Source: Metopolophium dirhodum (Eukaryota; Arthropoda; Insecta; Hemiptera; Aphididae). Taken from it: 64,000 nt of DNA. Of this stretch, positions 48,778 through 61,005 are shown piece after piece (the stretch's first letter is position 1; each line of letters opens with the position of its first letter). The notes below the pieces were generated by a model. That model was given only the letters and a program-made list of their open reading frames with translations, had not been told where the DNA came from and did not search any database. Location: contig NC_083561.1 of NCBI RefSeq assembly GCF_019925205.1, positions 21,575,217 through 21,639,216 on the forward strand, written 5' to 3'. Position numbers and translations under genes: made by a program.

Positions 48778-49080
48778 TCACTTCGATTCATGCGACGAAC
48801 AATCGTTGTGACGTTTCCCAGACCACATGCGACCGGATGTGTGATTGTCAACTATGGCCGAACACACTTTGTCACACACTGGAAAAGGGTAAGGTTTCTC
48901 ACACCCGTATGCGTCCGGAAATGCATCTTCATACCACTTTATGTTATGACCGAAAGACTTGACACACACACACGCACACGTCACAAGCAAACGGTTTCTC
49001 ACCCTATATGCTTGCGGATGTGAGATTCCCACTTTGGCTGAACGACTTGTCAGTTGTCACACGTCGCACACGTATCGGTT
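48778..49080 (-). pseudogene. C2H2 zinc-finger pseudogene fragment
   Basis: The minus-strand translation in shifting frames recalls tandem C2H2 fingers. DKSFSQSGNLTS-like codons (49005-49050) lead to GEKPF, CDVC and KSFGHN, and then CEKPYPFPVCDKV and NHTSGRM in the frame ending at 48778. The plus strand shows the tell-tale inverse linker words GTAAGGTTTCTCACACCCGT and ACGGTTTCTCACCCTATATG, which encode HTGEKPY-type linkers. Histidines and cysteines are partly lost, the linker is mutated (YGCEKPY), and stops and frameshifts separate two to three finger remnants. Intact proteins of this kind bind DNA in the nucleus. This copy cannot, and looks like a dead piece of an expanded zinc-finger family. 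Confidence 0.68.
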
Positions 49081-49256
49081 ATGGAACGATCTATCACCAC
49101 TAGATAACTAGATAACTCATTATTTGTGCAAACGTCCTGCACGCTTGATTTCTCTGAAGCGTGAACAGTAGTTGGCTGAATAATCATAAACAGCACATTA
49201 TTTAAGCACGCTCGCACTATTTGTATGCTATTAAATTATGCATAGTATATACATCT

Positions 49257-49757
49257 TCTGATTTTTGGAATTTTTAAGGAATTTTTTTTTGAGATTTTTC
49301 TTATCACTTTGTAATGATCCGGTGCCAATACGAATTTCTGTTTTTCAAATAGGAACCCCCTTTTCAATTTTGATTATTCAGCGGATAATTTATTTTTGTG
49401 ATTTATTAATATAAATAATTTTTAAAAATGATCCAAGTAAAATAAATACATGCTATATAGTTGATATTTTTGCAAAACGGGTTTTTAAGGATTATTATCC
49501 TTAGTATAAACGTTTTAATAACTCAGAAAATTAACTTATCTCAATTTTGGTTTCGATATATCAACATTTTCAAGAAAATTATCCACTAAATAATTTTCAG
49601 TAAAAAAGTGGTTGTTTGTCTGCGTACTCCTTAAGTAGTACGCACAATATCAGGGATTTTAAAATATGGTCTTTAAGTATACTTAAAAATTATAAATATA
49701 AATATATTATTAAAGGAAAGAATGGGGGTGAGAATGCTTAAAAAAGCACTCCGTATA
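49257..49757. mobile_element. ACAGGGTGA MITE, left-truncated copy
   Basis: It begins inside the left arm (GATTTTTGGAATTTTTAAGG) and contains ACGAATTTCTGTTTTTCAAA and its inverse partner region. It ends with ATATGGTCTTTAAGTATACT and GGGGGTGAGAATGCTT..GCACTCCGT. The terminal left 60-80 bases are missing. Confidence 0.65.
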
Positions 49758-49954
49758 TATCAATCTCGAATGTAGTTCAGACTCGATAATATATAGTTGT
49801 TCAATCTGTGAACAATGCACCGTATATTATATTGTATTAATTTTTTGTAAACATAACTTGATTGTAACAAATAATAATTATTGATTATACACAATTTCCA
49901 AGCCAGTATATATTTTGTTCTGTTCCCGTTTTAAGTAATTATTTATATTAACAA

Positions 49955-50205
49955 CTAGCTGAACCCGTGCACTTCGTTGCCCGTTAAATGTACCAACTCT
50001 ATATATGACTCAAACTATGTTCAATTCGTTATTTAATATTCGGTGTATGGTGTTCAATATTAATTTTAACTTCTCCGTAGCCCGGAATAAAAATTCTGGT
50101 TCGCAGCTGTTATTACCGGGTAGGCAATTTACCTGCGGTAGATCGCGGACCCAGTGCTGTTTGTACGTAAGTGTATGATTTAACTCTAAAGTATCAAAGT
50201 TATAC
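49955..50205 (-). mobile_element. Helitron 3' end, second copy
   Basis: This matches 18424-18672 over about 245 bp and ends in the minus-strand CTAG|T terminus (..GTGCACGGGTTCAGCTAG). After 50205 the sequences diverge abruptly, which marks the shared boundary. Confidence 0.7.
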
Positions 50206-50732
50206 CAAGTTTGTCGTATTCTACCTATGGTGGATGAACATAATCAATTAATACAAAACCCTAACTTAACCTGTTGCGTCACTGTTGTATTTTTGACATC
50301 CAGATTTCCTACTTTTTCAGTGGATTTTCCTAAAATCTTCTTTCATAAAAATTAGAAACCTTCTCCGTAATATACTCTTTCGTTTAAAGAAAAAATAAAG
50401 AAGATCTGATAAGTAGTTCCAGAATTTACTCTGTACAAAGATTTCCATTTCACATTTATATAGTTAGAAGATATATATTGACAAAAAAAAAAATAATACA
50501 AATCAACAAACATGCCCGTAACCAATAGCAAGCAATGCACTATTATTATTTTTACTAATCTGCAAATTAATATTTTATTTTTTTAGCGCATCATAATCCA
50601 GGAACTTAATTTTCAAACTTAAATGCCTTGCAATATTGGCACACAATGTTAATTATGATACTGATAGTTTAAAAATTTGGGGGATTGAATTTAGAATTGT
50701 TTACAATAATTAGTAAAAGTACACTATATAAT

Positions 50733-50833
50733 TAAGTACCCTATACATATTTTTGAATTCTGTTTCTCCGGTCATGAAACTAGACCATCAATCTCCCTCA
50801 GACAGAATTCTAAAATATCTATAGGGTACCGAG
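50733..50833. repeat. ~100-nt imperfect hairpin
   Basis: The left arm AAGTACCCTATACATATTTT..GAATTCTGTTT and the right arm AGACAGAATTCTAAAATATC..TATAGGGTACC pair over about 33 bp with a few mismatches and a loop of about 34 nt. The size and mismatch pattern resemble a microRNA precursor. I do not recognise either arm as a known insect microRNA. Confidence 0.65.
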
Positions 50834-51181
50834 TAATGTAGGTCACTATGTTACAGAGTGTACCAGTTTTCGCGGACACACGGTATATTGTGGCCTGCAT
50901 TGGCCACCGCCAGTTGGGTCTGAGGTCAAACATTCTCGTGTATTAATGTATTTGTATTGATGGCAGTAGCTGTAGTGTAATACTTGGGTTGTTGACGACC
51001 TTTTGGCGAGCGATTGTACAAATTTGCTGACGAGGAAAACTATCCGACAGCGCCTTTGATGTAACTATATCTTGATCTCGACTCGATCCTAGTGTGGTCC
51101 TATTCATCGGCACAACTGATGGGTATTTTTTCGGAGCACGGTTAACCATACACGGTATGCTTGATACAAAATAATAGAGAT

Positions 51182-51451
51182 TAACCATTCAAACTTACCC
51201 CCATTTTATCCTTTACTTACATTTGTTGAGTTTTGGAATTTTTAAGTATACTTATACCAACACCATATATCTAAATGCTTATAGTTTATTCTTGTTCCAT
51301 TAAAAGAGTAACCACTAGACATGGGACACAGACGTTTAACAATCTAAATATTTTTTATTTTTTAAAATAATCATAAAAATTTCAAGGATTATAATTCTAA
51401 TAAATTTATTATTAGAGGATTAAATTGGGGATGGGATGGATCACTCTGTAT
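51182..51451. mobile_element. ACAGGGTGA MITE, short copy
   Basis: It starts ACTTACCCCCATTTTATCC with TTTTGGAATTTTTAAGTATA, and ends GGGGATGGGATGGATCACTC and TGT. It is about 270 bp, with an internal deletion relative to copy 1. Confidence 0.6.
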
Positions 51452-51459
51452 ATTATAAA

Positions 51460-53834
51460 TATAATACAGCACGGAGAAATATTTGATCTTACGAATTTCG
51501 ATACATTTTATATTGTCGACATTCTGCAGTGGCCGTAGACTTTAAATTTGTACTTACCAACGTTCGCAATAAACATAACATATGTTATCGACGTGATCAG
51601 TATCGTTAAAGACCGTGCCTCGTAAAACGCTCTAGAATGGTTTTATTTAAATTTTTTAATCTTCACTCGTTCTCGTTTTCTTCGTATTATTGCTACCAAA
51701 CGGCTGCGGCTATTTGACTTTCACGCCCACAGGTACAGTTATTGCTCATTTATTTTATAGCTACCAATGACATTGCTTTAAGATGTAGTTTTCCTAAGAT
51801 ACAATTCAATTTTAAATCGCATCTCTGAATAGACTCCCGGCGTCGGGAATATCAACACGGGATGGTTTATGATGAATCAGTATGTATATAGTAATGAGTA
51901 AAGATTTTAAGAGAACGACCAAATCGAAATTAAAAATGCATACAGAGGATGGCTCTATGAACTCTCCTTTTGTTCGCGTTATGACACCAAAATACTAGTA
52001 TATTACTTATCGTACATTTTAATAAAGGGAAAAATTATTACATTTAGTAAACGATTTGGAGCTTGTATTCAATGCGACTAAAATGTATAAGCTACGAGTA
52101 AAATGTTTGAAATACCCAATGAAAATTATGTACCTAAAAACCAAAATTCAAACTTTCAATAATTATAAAAAATTTAGGTTAACAATTTGAGAATAAAAAT
52201 TAAATTGTATAATACTAAGGTAAAAGTGCGATAAACATGTTAATAAGCATACAAACTGAAAAAAAAAAACAGAATTATTATACCAAGATTTAAGATCCAT
52301 TTAATGTCAATAGTCCACGAATTACATCAAAATTAAATGTGAGCAATATGATCAAACAAAAATATTAAGTATATTAAATTAATATTGTTCATTTGAAACG
52401 CTTTAAGCTTGGTAGATGTACCTATATTGCCTATACAAGGAGCCGTCTCACAAATTAAAAATATATAAACCACAAAATAATAATATAACTGGTATCCCGT
52501 GTTTTGAAGGTTCGTCTTGTTCAATACACTTCGGTGAAGTATAGAACTTACTGTGCTTTTGTGTTAAATTTAAAAGCAATTCTAATTTCTAAATTCCTAA
52601 ATCATTAAATCAAAGTATTCGAAAAACGATTCGAAATGTAACTCGAGTAAAAGATATAAAATCAAGATTTCTTAATTAAATGACGGTCGTTGATATATTA
52701 TTAGTTCTTTCATGCATTTTAAAAACTCTATTGAAAAATGGAGAAAGTGACCTATTGAAAGTACCAACAAGTCTCAATTTCAAATCAATATACACGTTGA
52801 CACGTGAAACTTTTTGAGTGCCTACTTGTTATATTATAATATAAAATGGTGTTCGCAGAAAAAAAGATTTAAAAAAAACATCATTGTATAATCAATACAT
52901 TATTTGCTTTACTTGGAATTTAAACTCCTACAAAAAAGTATAATAATATGTCATCGGTTTATCTTACAGCGTTATAATAATAGCTTATGGCAAATTCGTT
53001 GGAATTATTAAAATATTTCATATAAAGGAACTAGTAAACTTTATTCGCCTAATTTATTTCGTATTAATTCAATCAAAATACAATTTATAAAAAAGTTGTA
53101 TTAATCAACTTATAACCTATAGGTAAATTATCTCCAATTATATTTTAATAATTTACTCAAGAATACTACTATAGTATGTTAGTAATTATTTTTTCTAAGA
53201 TAGTGCCTAGTGTAATAATTTCAATCAATGTTTTATATTATTAATAGGGGCGTGTCAGTGCTGGTTCTTCCAATTTTCTACAATTCTATACAATTTGAAA
53301 ATTGTATTTTATATTTTAGTGGCTACCGCAATTATAATTATAATTCTTTACCACTAATCTACTGCCCAATACCGATTTAGAGGGGGGGGGGAGGTTGATA
53401 CGGTGTATTATATAAACAAAGACCTGAATCACAAATCTCCCATTTAAGACTCACGCCTCATTAATGTGTCGAATTCTAATATATTTTTTTTTTCAACTGA
53501 AAGATGAGAACTTTTTCAGGTCGAATCAAAACCCGTACATTTTCATTTTACTTTAAATTATGCTAGAAAAATACGATTGAAAAATAATATATATTAAATA
53601 AAATATTGTGCATTAATCAAATGCATGTTTAAGCTTTTATCATTAAAATTTTGAAAATTGGGCTTTGATTCCGACCTGCAAAATGTTTTCTTTAAAAAAA
53701 AATTTATGAAATCTGACTATTTTACAGGGCGGGAGAGTTTTTCATGTAAGACACGTCGTTTTTGTACTAATCAGCTATCGGCTCCGACGCCATTTAAATA
53801 ATGTTTTTAATACAATAGAAAATTTAAAATTGTG
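51460..53834. other. Intron-like AT-rich DNA, no gene seen
   Basis: Only chance-like frames occur. A G run of 10 lies at 53382-53391. An ATTATA..TATAAT-rich low-complexity stretch occurs near 53320-53345. Confidence 0.5.
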
Positions 53835-55275
53835 GATAAGTGGATGTCGCTCTGCTGTACAGTAGGTTACAAGTGGGTCACTGTAATGGATGGTGTTAAA
53901 TTTGAATTCAATGATATAATATCATTGTATAAGAAAAACGATTCTGAGCGAAAACGGTCAGTCAGCCTATGATTTTACCAAGTATATTTGATGATATTAT
54001 TGTGAATAAAGTAATTTATATATAACCTATTTACGTGGAGCCTTGTTTTAAATTTTCAATCCTTAGCCATAAAAGTTAAACATTTTATACATTTTTAACC
54101 ACAAAATAATTAATAAATTATAAATTTGATAAATGTTGTCAAAATTTGAACTTTAAATGCTTATAAAAAAAAATTGTGCCTATGTATTTTTAATATTTTT
54201 CAACTGCTATTAGAACGATATATCAGGAGCCTTATATTAAATTTTCACGCTTTTTTACCCAACAAATAAAAATTTATTGATATTTATAGAAAAAAAAACT
54301 AAAAAAATTGAAAACTGACAATGTCCGTAAACAGCTCAAAAAGAGTCAAAATATTTTCAACATTTTATGGTGTATAGAAAATGCTAATATAAACATTCAG
54401 TGAAATTTTCAAATATACAGTCATTCGTTTTTTAATTACAATAAAATAAGAAAATTGTTACATGAGAAATCGAGTAAATATCAAATGTTGTAAAAATATA
54501 AATTTCAGACGCTCATAAAAATTTAATTTAAGTTTCTTCTTGACATTTTTTTTTTGATAAAGGTAGACAAACTTATAGTAATCTTATATTACATTTTCAA
54601 ATCTTAGATTTAAAAAGAAAAATTTTTATGAATTCTCAACTCAAAATAATTTGCTATTTTTCGTGATTTTTCCGTATTTTTTCAAAATTTGAACTTTAAA
54701 TGCTTATAAATAAAAACCATGACTAAGGATTTTTAATTTTTTTCATCTGCCTTTGAAATAATAACCTAGGAGCCTTCTATTAAATTTTCAAGCTTTTTTA
54801 CTCAACAGATAAAATTTTATTGATATTTATAGAAAAAACTAAAAAGATTGAAAACTGACAATGGCCGTAAACAGCTCAAAAAGAGTCAAAATATTTTGTA
54901 AATTTTATGGTGTATAGAAAATGCTAATATAAACATTCAGTCAAAATATCATGTCCCTACGGTCATTTGTTTTAGAGTTACACCAAAAACCAAATCGATT
55001 TTCTCGAAAACAGATTTTGCGTAAAAATTCCCGTTTTTCCTTAATTTTTCTTTTGTTTTTCACGTCGCTTGTGAAAACTACTGGGAAATTTTTACTTTTG
55101 ACCCCCCAAAGTACCAACTAGATTCACTTTCCTATCAGAAAAGTTACTATTGAAGAAAATCCAAGCACTTTTATTGTCCTAAAAAGTGATGACAGACACA
55201 AAAATAAAAAAATAAAAAAAAAAACACACATCATTGTAAAATAAATACATTCATCGCTTCGCTCAGAATCTAAAA
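53835..55275. repeat. Interspersed element with internal subrepeats
   Basis: The left part (53835-53965) matches 18224-18350. The right border CGCTTCGCTCAGAATCTA (55255-55272) is inverse to GATTCTGAGCG in the left part. Internally, 54139-54401 and 54682-54941 are direct copies about 540 bp apart (AACTTTAAATGCTTATAAA, GAAAACTGACAATGKCCGTA, AACAGCTCAAAAAGAGTCAA, TATGGTGTATAGAAAATGCT). A third partial unit carries GGAGCCTTGTTTTAAATTTT at 54038. The AT-rich interior has no coding frame. Confidence 0.78.
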
Positions 55276-55279
55276 TAGT

Positions 55280-56448
55280 AATCTTTTTAAATAGTATATT
55301 TATAATAGTTTTAATAATATGATTTATATAAATTTATTAAATCATATTAAACAAATATCCTAGAAAATATTTGCAACAAAATTTGAACGGACCAGTATCT
55401 GAACATTATGGCATATGTAATTTACCACTCAATACTAATAGGCAAAAATATTTTTTTACATTTTAAATCAACACGGTAACAAAAAATGTATGATTTATTT
55501 TACTTTTTAATTTAAGTATGGGTACCTACCATCTGCTGTTTTAATGTTATTTTCTAAAACTAGTTTGTTTTTATAGAAGTTATAAACTCAGTTTATAATC
55601 ATTACCTACCTACTGTTTATGTTTTGTTAAAATAACCGTAATAAAAACATTTATAGGTACTTGGGTGGTATTGCGTTACAAATGATAACTTTTTCATAAT
55701 TTATACACCGCAATGACTGAAAACAATTAATTATTTTTTATATAATTAATATTCTGTAAACAAAATAACTAAAAAACTCGATTTTGAACCCGAATAAAAT
55801 CATTTATTCTAATGTTAAATACTTAAATGTGATTTATGATGGAAGTAATATGATTGCTACAATATGACTATGAAATCTCCTTCATTTGAGCAACTATATA
55901 TTATTTATCATGAAAATGTATACAAACAATACACATAAGAAAATCAAACTGATCCTTTTGTGGAATCAATGATTTCAGATGATCATTTTCTAACCTATAT
56001 AGTAAAGTTTAGTGGGTGCATTGTAGTAATTAAATTACGTATCAAATATATTTAACATATTATATTAACTGGTTTTACACGTTTCATAAACCAAACTACA
56101 GAAGAATGTAAAACACTTAGGTACCTCTACTTTATTTAAGTACGCAATTCAACAGGTAATTATTTATTTAAAAATACAATACTAAATGTGTTATTATATT
56201 GTTATAAAATTTAAACGCATTTTAAAATTTGTCCTCACGTAGTCACGTTATTTATATAACGCGTGGCCTTAACTATTCTATGTATCAGTGAAATAACCAA
56301 ATGGAGGATGGTTTTTATGTAAAATTGCGAAAGACACCCTTAAATTCTCCTAGTACAGTTTAACACGTCATATTTAAATATAATGTAAATATCATTATAT
56401 ATTTTACTTTACCGATGACCTGGTATAGAAGTATACACAGTCTTGTTG
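55280..56448. other. AT-rich DNA, no gene seen
   Basis: No frame, transposon end or RNA gene was recognised. Confidence 0.5.
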
Positions 56449-56605
56449 AAAATACTTTTCAATTAATGTATTCAGAATACATAATTAAATAGTTGGTGTC
56501 ATTTTTATTTGAAATACGTATTCCACAATACTGTCTTTCAAAAGTATTTGAATACAAATAGAAATACATTTTAAAAATATTCAAAATACTTCATAAGTAC
56601 TTTTT
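56449..56605. repeat. AATAC-motif cluster
   Basis: GAATAC/AAATAC/GTATTT words recur on both strands about every 10-20 bases (AATACTTTTC, GTATTCAGAATAC, GAAATACGTATTCC, CAAAAGTATTTGAATAC). This gives an imperfect self-complementary block, probably a degraded MITE. Confidence 0.5.
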
Positions 56606-56785
56606 TTTTTACTAAAATATTTGTGCGTTTATCACGAATGTACACTTACAATAATTATTCACAAATATTTGAATGAAATATTTGACAAACACATATGCTT
56701 TAATTGGTTTAAGAATTTCAGATGTCACATTTCTATTATATTTTAATCAGGGCGGCATGTTAAATTTCAGCTATAGCCTATAGGT

Positions 56786-56947
56786 CAGGGGTGGACTGGC
56801 TAGGGTGGCGGGCGAGCGATATCCACCTGAGCCTAACGAAAATTTGGGATGCTTGAATACATTTGGGCCGATAACTTACAAATATTTTATTATTGGTCCG
56901 AATTTTCTGTTTCCCCGTAGCCAATTTTTATTCTCAGTCCACCCCTG
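56786..56947. mobile_element. 162-bp hAT-type MITE with TSD
   Basis: The left end CAGGGGTGGACTGGC and right end CAGTCCACCCCTG are inverse over a perfect 13 bp. The flanks CTATAGGT (56778-56785) and CTATAAGT (56948-56955) form an 8-bp target duplication with one mismatch. The short GC-rich body is non-coding. Confidence 0.85.
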
Positions 56948-56959
56948 CTATAAGTAGAT

Positions 56960-58875
56960 ATACAATATGCAAGCAGCAAGCTACGTGTCGTCTACATATT
57001 TGATGAAATCTTATAAATTCTAAGAAGCATTATAATTAATATTATTTTGAGGACAGTTTTCAAAATTGGTAAAACATGAAATAAAAATATCGGTCGCTGA
57101 ACTACAACGGTGAGAAGAAAAAAAGTAGATATTTAATCTTCTGGAATAAAAAACAAAGAAAAAGTATTTGTTCGAAATTTGAGATACACTCGTCGAAAAG
57201 TGTTTAAGAATATCGATTGGAATACCGAAAAAACATGTTTAAACACAAGTATTCGTATAATATTAGACTGATGAAGCTAGCGATGGAACAAAACTGCTTC
57301 GGCACATGCGTAGGTATTTGTTGCGAGCAGAAGGATTATTATTAAACATTTAGCAATCAAAAATAATTTTATGTGATGGGACTCGCCGTGATGTAACCGA
57401 ACGAGAAAACGTAAGAATGAGTGATGAGTGATGACTGATGCGGCACACCACGCACGTTAATATAAACACAATATATTAGATATAATATTGATTATATTTA
57501 GAACTATATTGACTAATTATCCCGATGGTACGCTTATAATACAGGTCACAGCTGCAATCTGTTTTTATTCAAAATTAAAATTAATCGTATATGCTTTTTA
57601 CTGTGCACTTTTATTGTTTTTATAGTAAAACGTTTTATTAGAGGAAATGATAAATTTCGCCGGAAATTATTTAACCGCAAAAATATTTACCGACTAGGAA
57701 ATGTGTTGTGGTTGTATTTAATACTTTTCAACGAGCAATAAAAAACTAATGTATTTAATATTTATTCATTTTATGTTTGTATACAATAGGTTTATGTTCA
57801 AAAATGTACCTATCAATAATATTAATCACAATATGAAAATTTGAGTGATATTAAGCTTATAAAAATACTTTCTTACTCTTTGTTATAAACAATGTATTAT
57901 TTACTTCACCAAGCATAAGAACTACATTTTCCATTTTTATGGTTCGAAACAATTATTATAAATCATATGTTTTTACTAAATAGAGTAGGTACAATTTATT
58001 TTTTTACGCAAAATATTTTTATTCAGTTTTTTCCTAGATACCAACATATTTTTTATATTAATAATTAATATTATTTTGGATTTTAATTATTTAATGATAC
58101 AAACAGTAATTTACTTTGTCGGTATTTAAAAATGATGTGAAATAGTTAAAGTTAAATATAATTTCGGTAAATACTTTATAATAATAATTAATATTATGCA
58201 AAACTTTCAGTAGGTAGGTACTGAACTCAAACAAACAATGTGGTGTCTCAACGTTTTAATTAAATGTTTGAATCAAACGCAAGTCAGTGTATTATTATAT
58301 CAGTGCTATTATTCATGGGTGTATCAAAAATTAGGCTTTTTAATTAAAATACGTGAAAATATAATATGTGCCCGCACAAAATATCCATAAAATAAGTAAA
58401 AATTATTTGAAAAATTAAAAATCAGGATATCCATAACGGTGTGCGAATGGATTGGCTGCGTACGAGTTGATTCCCGGTTCATTAAGAGGTACGTATTCCC
58501 TGGTCATTATCCATTATTCCCTCCACACTTGGGAATTCCCGTAACAACAATTAATATGGATCGTGTTTAATCAACAATGTCGTTATACACCTTCTCAAAC
58601 TAACGAAAAGATTATGAATACACATAATGACAGTAAAAAAAAAGTTTCTACGTTATATTATAATTGTAGATCGCTTCTGACTCAGTTTGATGTACCTATC
58701 AATAAATCACTAATGAATATAATATTTGAGTTATGATATCGAATTCCATTGATATAAATGTCACATATCGGTAGTTAGAATTGTATAAGCATAAATAATT
58801 ATGAGTCACGTGTAAAGGATAACTTTAAAAGCTTCTATCGTTGTAATTGATTACGTTTTTTCATCGCTGTAAAAC
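56960..58875. other. AT-rich DNA, no gene seen
   Basis: A short direct repeat GAGTGATGAGTGATGACTGATG-like cluster lies near 57420. Nothing else specific is seen. Confidence 0.5.
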
Positions 58876-60289
58876 ACAGGGTGATTTTTTAAGCATGCTC
58901 CCACCCAAATTTTTACTGTAATAGTACATTTATTCGAAATTTTGTTTTTAGCATTTTTAAGTATACCTAATAAAGACCATATTTTCAAATTTCTGATATT
59001 TTTTGTACTTCTTGAGGAGTATGACACTCCGATGCGATACAAACTTCTATTTTTCAAATGAGAAAATTATTTATCTAATTATGTTGATTTTTCTAAATCG
59101 AAATTCTGATGAGTAAATTCTGAGTTATTAAAATATTTATACAAAAGATAATAATCCTTAAAAATGGTTTTACAAAAATATAAAATATGTAATATTAGAT
59201 GTAGTAATTATTCTACTTGGATCATTTTTAAAATTTATCTATATCGATAAACCAATAGTAAATATCAAATTTTTCAAATCGTCTAAGCCTAGTGATAGCT
59301 ACTACACCAGTAACCCATTTTCCATTTTCAATTACCATAGACGTATTATCCTTATTAGTATACAAAATTATACAACTCAAAAATTACTCACTCGAATTTT
59401 GATTTAGATCCATCAACAATAAAAAATATATATATCTGCTGAATAATTAAATTTGAAAAGGAATTTAAAATATAAATTTGAAAAACAGAAGTTTGTATTG
59501 TCACAGAGTCATTCTTAAGTGCTACAAAAAATCTCAAATATTCGTCAACATGCGAAAAAAAATTTTATAATTTCTTTATTATTATTTCTTTATTTCTTTA
59601 ATTTCATTTTTAATTTTTTAATTTTTAAAAAGATAATAGCTTACGTCTTTAATATGCCTATCTCTAGTAATATATATAAACCCGTTCAGTTCTCAATAGG
59701 TCTGGATTCGATCGATCTAAGAAGACAACTCTCTGATATATTATTTATATATGGTCTATTAAATGGATTCATTGATTGTCCACATCTACTGGCTTTACTA
59801 GGTATCAAGATTCCCACTTTTTTCTCCAGGACAAATGACTTATTTGTCATCCCCTACTATCGCAAAAGTTATAGTGCCGATTCGTTTTTCTCTCGCGCTC
59901 TGTCATTAGCTAATAAAATATCTCCATCAATGATTTTTTTGATTCTAGTCGTAATAAATTTAAGTCCAATGTTTTATTAATATTGACATGTATTAACGAT
60001 GTTTAAAAGTTATCAATATTTTCTATTTAAGTAAATAGTTATATTTCTGTATTTGTACTTTGTATAGTTTTGTATTTTCTTTTTTCCTTTTTTTTTTATT
60101 GTAATCAAAATATGTAAGTTTCCGTTCTTGTAATTTGTCAACTGTATTATACCTTATATTCAAAGGGCTCAAGTCCGTTAAATCAATAATACATAAATAA
60201 ACATGCAGTCGTCAAACGTATTTAATAATTCCAAAAATCATAATTTGAATATATGCATAATATTTTAAGCATTCAAATAATCATCCTGT
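58876..60289. mobile_element. ACAGGGTGA MITE split by a LINE
   Basis: The left end ACAGGGTGATTTTTTAAGCA has arms including TTTTTAAGTATACCTAATAA and GATACAAACTTCTATTTTTC. The right half begins with ACAGAAGTTTGTATTG near 59485 and stops at about 59553. It resumes at about 60207 with AATTCCAAAAATCATAATTT and ends AATAATCATCCTGT. The intervening 646 bp is a LINE 3' end. Confidence 0.72.
59554..60199 (+). mobile_element. 5'-truncated Jockey-like LINE, 3' end
   Basis: A frame to 59980 (within an open frame starting at 59519, whose first codons belong to the MITE) reads ..YKPVQFSIGLDSIDLRRQLS, then LLNGFIDCPHLLALLGIKIP, then R.NDLFVIPYYRKSYSADS. The pattern LGL.S...RR....F.Y.L.NG.IDCP.LL is the C-terminal tail of Jockey/CR1-like ORF2 reverse transcriptases. 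The 3' UTR carries AAAGGGCTCAAGTCCGTTAA and ends in a TAAATAAA tail, typical of insect LINEs of this group. AACATGC occurs at both junctions (59547-59553 and 60200-60206), a probable target duplication. Only about 1/5 or less of a full element remains, with no catalytic motif, so it is dead on arrival. Confidence 0.75.
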
Positions 60290-61005
60290 ATTTATTAGAT
60301 TATTAAATCATCATAATTCAATAAGAAAACACGTAGGTACATGACCACCTCCCATGCATAAGTGGAATAGGACTTTTTTTTAGTTGATTGTACACGTTTC
60401 AATGTATCCAAGGTCACATATTATGCAAAGTTACAGTCCACCTATAGCCGTTTGATGATATCTGTACAAGACTATTGTATCGGTGTCTTATACAACTAAT
60501 AGTAACCCACCAGACCGCAACTAATAATTTATACCGTTCTTTTAATCGACCACCTATCTATTATTATACGGCGCGTTTTTCACAGGCACCGCTGGAGTAA
60601 GTAGTATTCCGCACATCGCCGCCATCGCGATGATGATATCTTCGGCAAAACATTTTATTTTTGGTAAACCCGGGCATTATGATTATTTCCTAAGTGAGCA
60701 AGGAGTAAAACACCCTCACAATAATATCTCAAGTGAGGTGTATCTGATCGAAGCGCGTAAACTGAACACTACATTAATTATGAATTAATATAATACATAG
60801 TACCACGGTCGAATATAATGATAATAATCGTCGTCTGCAACTACTGCACCGTAGGTACATTGTTCGTATCCGTCCAACGTCAAGTGACTTAAAAACGAAA
60901 AAAAAAAATCACTTCCGTCGTTCGCACTCGCGGGCGCTGCACAAAGGCGACACGCGCACAAGCGCCACACCTGTCGGTTACGTCGTTGTTGTTGTTGTTG
61001 TTGTA
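60290..61005. other. Non-coding DNA, GTT microsatellite at right
   Basis: No gene is seen. A GTT run lies at 60983-61004. The patch 60890-61000 is GC/CpG-rich. Confidence 0.5.

Noticed and set aside
50943..51188. 81-codon minus-strand frame
   Set aside because: The translation has no recognisable motif. The block is GC-richer but could equally be a unique non-coding patch.
57260..57300. Hammerhead-ribozyme-like CTGATGA word
   Set aside because: The required GAAA core and stems do not line up around it.
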